DNA of 64,000 nt, taken from positions 1 to 64,000 of the forward strand of contig JBKAGO010000035.1 in assembly GCA_046290435.1 (NCBI GenBank), in the 5' to 3' direction. Position numbers and translations under genes: made by a program. This DNA is from CAVQUE01 sp046290435. GTDB lineage: Bacteria; Actinomycetota; Acidimicrobiia; Acidimicrobiales; UBA8592. Under the pieces are notes generated by a model. It made no database searches, was not told the origin of the DNA, and was given only the letters and a program-made list of their open reading frames with translations. Below, piece by piece: positions 60,602-64,000 of this stretch (position 1 is the first letter of the stretch; every line of letters starts with the position of its first letter).

Positions 60602-61912
60602 TCAGCGATAGGTCAGATCCAGCTCCAGGGAGGTCAGACCTCGGAGCAGGAAGCTGGGCGCATACCGCAGCGACGCCTCGTCGACCACGGCGATGGTGTC
60701 GATGGCCTCCACCAGCGTCTCGACGGCGACCTGGGCCTCCAGGCGCGCCAGCGCAGCACCCAGACAATGGTGGATGCCCTTGCCGAACGCGACGTGGGCG
60801 TGCAGTTCGGAGCGGTCGGGGTCGAACGCCTCGGGGTCGGCGAAGACCGTCTCGTCATGGTTGGCAGATCCGAAGAGCACCCACACCGTCGCACCGGCCG
60901 GGATGGGGGTACCTGCGATCTCGGTGTCGGTGGTCGCGATGCGGAACAGACCCTGGTTGGGGCTCGCCCAGCGCAGCGCCTCTTCGACGGCGGTGGGGAT
61001 CCGGTCCGGTTCGTCGCGTAGCCGGCGCCATTGGTCGGGGTGGCGTGCGAACTGGACCATGAGGTCGGTCATCAACGACGTGGTGGTCTCGCTGCCCGCG
61101 ACCTGGATCTGGCGGATGATGGACAGCATCTCGGCCATCTCGAGGCGCGCGGGCAGCGCCTCGGCCATCTCGCCCAGCTCCTCGTCCTGCTCCTCGGGCG
61201 GTAGCTCGGCCTGCAGCAGTGCCGTGAGGAAGTCGTCCTGGGGTTCCTCACGCCGTCGTTCGATCTCACCGGCGAACCAGTGTTGCTGTTCGACGATGGC
61301 GCGTTCTGCCTCGACCCGCGCGTCGTCGGTGATCGCCCGTCCGATCGCGGCGACCGACATGTCGGCCCACCGCTTGAAGTCGTCCTGGCGGGTGTCGGGC
61401 ACCCCGAGCACCGCCGCCACGGCCCGGATCGGCAGCGGCACGGCGAAGGCGGCCATGAAGTCGACCCGGGGGGCCTGTGCGAAGCCGTTGACCAGATCGG
61501 CGCAGATGGCACGGATCTCGGGCTCGAGCTCACGGACCCGGCGTGGCGTGAACGCCCGCGAGACCAGGCCTCGGTAGCGCCAGTGGCTCGGCGGATCCTC
61601 GGTGAGCATCGTCGAAACGTTGGGCCAGCCGTCGGCGGTGACGGCGCGCAACCGTTCGGCGAGCTCCGGCGAGGGCTTCGCTGCCGGCGAGCCGAACCGC
61701 GACGAGAACGTGCGCCAGTCGCGGGCAACTCGGCAGACATCCTCGTGACGGGTCACGGCGTAGACGGTCTCGCCACCCCGACCGATGCGGTCGCCGTCGA
61801 TGGCCAGGACAGGGGCATCGTGGCGCATGGCCTCGTAGAAGGGGTACGGACACTGCTGCACGGCCTCGCTGGAGGGATCGAAACCGATGCCCGGCGTGTC
61901 GGTCGCAGTCAT
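60602..61912 (-). CDS. cytochrome P450
   Basis: A 436-residue bacterial P450. The I-helix oxygen-binding motif is VAGSETTTS, the K-helix ExxR is in EEALR, and the haem loop is FGKGIHHCLGAALARLE with the cysteine ligand. No N-terminal membrane anchor is present, as for soluble bacterial enzymes that use ferredoxin. ATG 61912 overlaps the Rieske oxygenase stop (ATGA), so the two enzymes are coupled. The substrate is unknown; sterol, terpenoid or aromatic compounds are possible. Confidence 0.92.
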   Translation of the reverse strand: MTATDTPGIGFDPSSEAVQQCPYPFYEAMRHDAPVLAIDGDRIGRGGETVYAVTRHEDVCRVARDWRTFSSRFGSPAAKPSPELAERLRAVTADGWPNVSTMLTEDPPSHWRYRGLVSRAFTPRRVRELEPEIRAICADLVNGFAQAPRVDFMAAFAVPLPIRAVAAVLGVPDTRQDDFKRWADMSVAAIGRAITDDARVEAERAIVEQQHWFAGEIERRREEPQDDFLTALLQAELPPEEQDEELGEMAEALPARLEMAEMLSIIRQIQVAGSETTTSLMTDLMVQFARHPDQWRRLRDEPDRIPTAVEEALRWASPNQGLFRIATTDTEIAGTPIPAGATVWVLFGSANHDETVFADPEAFDPDRSELHAHVAFGKGIHHCLGAALARLEAQVAVETLVEAIDTIAVVDEASLRYAPSFLLRGLTSLELDLTYR

Positions 61913-63252
61913 CGGGCGATCCACTCGTCGCAGATGGCGTGGAAGTGGCGGGGCTTGGTCTCCTGGTAGTCGGCGAAGGTCACACCGGGCTTTCGCATGG
62001 CCTCGAGGCCGGCCTGCACCTGGGGCAGGTTGTAGACGTCCTGGTTGAAGACCCTCCCGAGCATGCCCAGCTCGGGTGCCTCGGTCCAGTCCTCGTCGTC
62101 GGAGAGCCAATGGATCGGCGCCGCCGGAGGCCGCTCCCCTTCGAAGGGCGACAGGAACATGCACTCCATGATCGAGCGGGTGTGGTCGTTGCGGTAGGGC
62201 CGGAACCGGTAGACGATCCGGTTGTAGGCACCCCACGGGTGAAAGTTGGGGAAGACCGTGTAGTAGATGCTCTCGGTCAGCTCGGCGTCACACAGCTCGT
62301 CGGCCCGGTCGCCGATGGCCGGCCGGAGGCTGGCCCGGGCGGCCTCTGCAGCCATGTGTCGGGCCGTCTCGCCCGCCGGGACGATGGCCTTGGGCTCTTC
62401 GTCGAGGTTGCGGTCGCTCATGGCGTCGAACATGTCCTGTTCGGTCGGCACCCAGTTGATGTGGGGGCTGGGGGTGCCGTTGGGCGTGATCGCCCGGCAG
62501 AAGTTGCCGAAGACGTCGTACTGGGAAATGGCGTCGCCCATGCTCGGCAGCAGCTGCGGATGGGTCGCCACCACGTGGAACGCCTCCATGAAGGCCTCCT
62601 GGGCGACCTTCCAGTTGCAGTCCATGACCTTGGCGACGTGGGCCTCTTTGTAGCGGTCCTCGAGCGGCCAGCGCTCGAAGTGCGTCGAGAGGTCGCCGAG
62701 GTGCTCCTCGAGGGGAGCACAGTCGGGGTCGAGGTTGACGAAGACGAAGCCACCCCAGAAGCCGACCTTCACCTCGGGCAGGCTCCACTCCTCGGGGACC
62801 AACCGTGGGAAGTCCCACTGGCAGGGCACCTGCTTGAGACCGCCGTCGAGCTCCCAGGCGAAGCCGTGGAAGGCGCAGCGCAGCTCGTGGGAGCGGCCCG
62901 GCTTCTCCTTCAGCAGGCGGCCGCGGTGCGGACAGACGTTGTGGTAGGCCTTGATCTCGTCGTCGGCGGCGCGCACCACGAGGATCGAGTAGCCGACGAT
63001 GTCGTAGGTGATGTGGTCGCCGACGACGGGGATGTCCTCTTCGCGACACGCCATCTGCCACACCTTCGACCAGATCTTGTCCACCTCGGTGTTGTGGAAC
63101 TCGGCGGTGGTGTAGCGCTCGACGGGGACGTCGGCGGTGCTCGGGGGCATCGGCGAGAACCAGCGCAGGACCTCGGGGACCTCGTGGGTATCGGTGTCGA
63201 GCAGCTGTTGATAGGTCAGCGAGGGGGCCTGGGTGTAGTCGATCGTGCTCAT
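61909..63252 (-). CDS. Rieske non-haem iron aromatic-ring-type oxygenase, alpha subunit
   Basis: A 447-residue oxygenase. The Rieske centre is CPHRGRLLKEKPG ... CAFHGFAW; the mononuclear iron site is EAFHVVATH with a downstream aspartate expected near EPKAIVPAG or later. Family members hydroxylate or demethylate aromatic or steroid-like compounds. It is the second gene of an operon with an 80-residue protein before and the P450 after. No reductase or ferredoxin is visible in the operon. Confidence 0.9.
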   Translation of the reverse strand: MSTIDYTQAPSLTYQQLLDTDTHEVPEVLRWFSPMPPSTADVPVERYTTAEFHNTEVDKIWSKVWQMACREEDIPVVGDHITYDIVGYSILVVRAADDEIKAYHNVCPHRGRLLKEKPGRSHELRCAFHGFAWELDGGLKQVPCQWDFPRLVPEEWSLPEVKVGFWGGFVFVNLDPDCAPLEEHLGDLSTHFERWPLEDRYKEAHVAKVMDCNWKVAQEAFMEAFHVVATHPQLLPSMGDAISQYDVFGNFCRAITPNGTPSPHINWVPTEQDMFDAMSDRNLDEEPKAIVPAGETARHMAAEAARASLRPAIGDRADELCDAELTESIYYTVFPNFHPWGAYNRIVYRFRPYRNDHTRSIMECMFLSPFEGERPPAAPIHWLSDDEDWTEAPELGMLGRVFNQDVYNLPQVQAGLEAMRKPGVTFADYQETKPRHFHAICDEWIAR

Positions 63253-63253
63253 G

Positions 63254-63496
63254 TCAGGCCCCCACCGTCTCGGTGCCGGTTGCTCGGAACCGTGGCAACA
63301 CGGCCATACGTGGCGGCAGTTGCGGGCCGGCGAGCCAGCTGCACAGATGGGGATCCGCATGGCGGAGGTCGCCCGAGATCCACTCTCCGTCGGGCGTGAA
63401 CAGGCCGCGGGTGCCGTCGAGGGCGGTGACATCGACGTTGCCGCCGTCGGTCACCTCGTACATCGCACGGCTGAGTGCGTGTTGGCGTCGTCGCAT
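63254..63496 (-). CDS. 80-residue protein of the P450 operon, unknown function
   Basis: A small soluble protein. It begins MRRRQHALSRAMYEVTDGGN and continues through VDVTALDGTRGLFTPDGEW with GDLRHADPHLCSWL, a beta-rich pattern. The ATG at 63496 has AGGGGGG about 5 bases upstream. It ends one base before the Rieske oxygenase start, so it is in the same operon and downstream of the palindromic operator. It may be a small ligand- or oxygenase-binding subunit, but that is a guess. Confidence 0.55.
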   Translation of the reverse strand: MRRRQHALSRAMYEVTDGGNVDVTALDGTRGLFTPDGEWISGDLRHADPHLCSWLAGPQLPPRMAVLPRFRATGTETVGA

Positions 63497-63562
63497 CGAA
63501 TCCCCCCTGGTGTGGTGAAAGGTCGTTCACCGCACGTTCGCGCTGTCGAGGGGCTGCGGGCA

Positions 63563-63576
63563 GGGACCAAGGTCCC
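63563..63576. promoter_or_regulatory. GGGACC-GGTCCC dyad
   Basis: GGGACCAAGGTCCC is a perfect 6-2-6 inverted repeat between the P450 operon start and the 22-bp palindrome. It could be a second operator, or part of a hairpin. Confidence 0.35.
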
Positions 63577-63578
63577 GA

Positions 63579-63600
63579 GAATTGACCGGCCGGTCAATTC
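63579..63600. promoter_or_regulatory. 22-bp perfect palindrome, TetR-type operator
   Basis: GAATTGACCGG is followed by its exact reverse complement with no spacer. The core TTGACCGGCCGGTCAA is typical of TetR-family operators. It lies about 83 bases upstream of the 80-residue gene that starts the P450-Rieske operon. On the minus strand its TTGACC can act as a -35 hexamer. No TetR gene is in the window. Confidence 0.7.
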
Positions 63601-63643
63601 CGATGCAGCGGCGCTGGTCCGACCACGGGCCGGACCGGAGATC

Positions 63644-64000
63644 TCAGGGCTGGTAGCGCTCGCGGGCCGCGTCGATCTCGGCCCAGGCGGCCTCGCGATC
63701 GTGCCACTCCTCGACGATCGCGGTCTTCGAGGGCTCGAGATCCTTGTAGATCGAGAAGAAGTGCAGGATCTCGCTTCTCAGGTACTCGGCCACGTCGGAG
63801 ATGTCGCGCACCGCCTCCCAGCGTGGATCGCCCTCGGGGACCGCGAGCACCTTGGCATCGGGCCCGGCTTCGTCGGTCATCCAGAACACGCCCACCGGGC
63901 GGCCCCAGATCCGGCAACCGGGGAAGGTCGGCTCCTCGAGCATCACCAGGATGTCGAGCGGATCGCCGTCTTCGCCGAGGGTGTGCTCGACGAAGCCGTA
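63644..64000 (-). CDS. ppa: inorganic pyrophosphatase, C-terminal part (5' end outside window)
   Basis: The last 119 residues of a family I soluble pyrophosphatase, which drives biosynthesis by splitting pyrophosphate. The frame is open to the window edge and enters as YGFVEHTLGEDGDPLDILVM, containing the metal-binding DGDPLD of the family signature. A KVLAVPEGDPRW block and the HFF..YKDLE tail follow. The gene is on the minus strand and its start lies beyond base 64000. Confidence 0.9.
   Translation of the reverse strand, partial: YGFVEHTLGEDGDPLDILVMLEEPTFPGCRIWGRPVGVFWMTDEAGPDAKVLAVPEGDPRWEAVRDISDVAEYLRSEILHFFSIYKDLEPSKTAIVEEWHDREAAWAEIDAARERYQP

Noticed and set aside
57867..60611. Plus-strand frame of about 900 codons opposite the helicase
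   Set aside because: The helicase on the minus strand has all motifs; the opposite frame shows none.

Overview
The window is high-GC DNA packed with genes on both strands. It carries Ku and a LigD-type polymerase, a DprE1/DprE2/UbiA set, an actinobacterial-style suf locus with a Rieske protein beside sufC/sufD, and TANNNT -10 boxes placed directly before start codons (leaderless style). Together these suggest an actinobacterium, probably of the class Acidimicrobiia. The class assignment is inference. I see no phage, plasmid, transposase, rRNA or tRNA gene; the window looks chromosomal.

Layout. 1-3.8 kb: two paralogous GT-C membrane glycosyltransferases around a 3-hydroxyanthranilate dioxygenase, then a sirtuin. 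3.9-8.6 kb: a tightly coupled cluster of MauE-like protein, Tat-exported MauA-like cysteine-rich protein, MauD-like thioredoxin, a 23-residue membrane peptide, a polytopic protein and an unknown protein; this is the best candidate for an undescribed system. 8.6-15.2 kb: leucyl aminopeptidase, cobalamin adenosyltransferase, MetH, GluQ-RS. 15.2-17.8 kb: LigD polymerase, Ku, YceI. 17.9-22.1 kb: epimerase, sigma factor, membrane protein, M24 peptidase. 22.2-25.3 kb: a TadE/TadE/TadG-like operon. 25.3-30.4 kb: lpd, E2 and a fused lipB-lipA, so lipoate attachment is coupled to the enzymes that need it. 30.7-35.3 kb: diguanylate cyclase, then DprE2-UbiA-DprE1 (decaprenyl-phospho-arabinose synthesis). 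35.3-39.2 kb: a frame-disrupted Wzz/BY-kinase diverging from a CapD/FlaA1-like dehydratase (surface polysaccharide). 39.2-47.8 kb: small membrane and acidic proteins, an SDR, SRPBCC, HAD phosphatase, cyclase, RNase HI-SLOG fusion, pyruvate dehydrogenase E1, hydrolase.

47.8-48.1 kb is a structured non-coding stretch with a strong terminator, possibly a cis-regulatory RNA. 48.2-50.6 kb: membrane protein, MBL hydrolase, polysaccharide deacetylase. 50.6-57.5 kb: two divergent suf transcription units (sufC-sufS-sufU and sufD-Rieske-sufC) sharing a similar dyad at their promoters. Between them lie an SDR, a pterin dehydratase and a 0.7 kb array of long direct repeats. 57.6-60.5 kb: Cys-rich small protein and a Ski2-like helicase. 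60.6-63.6 kb: P450, Rieske oxygenase and small-protein operon behind a perfect 22-bp palindrome. The window ends inside inorganic pyrophosphatase.
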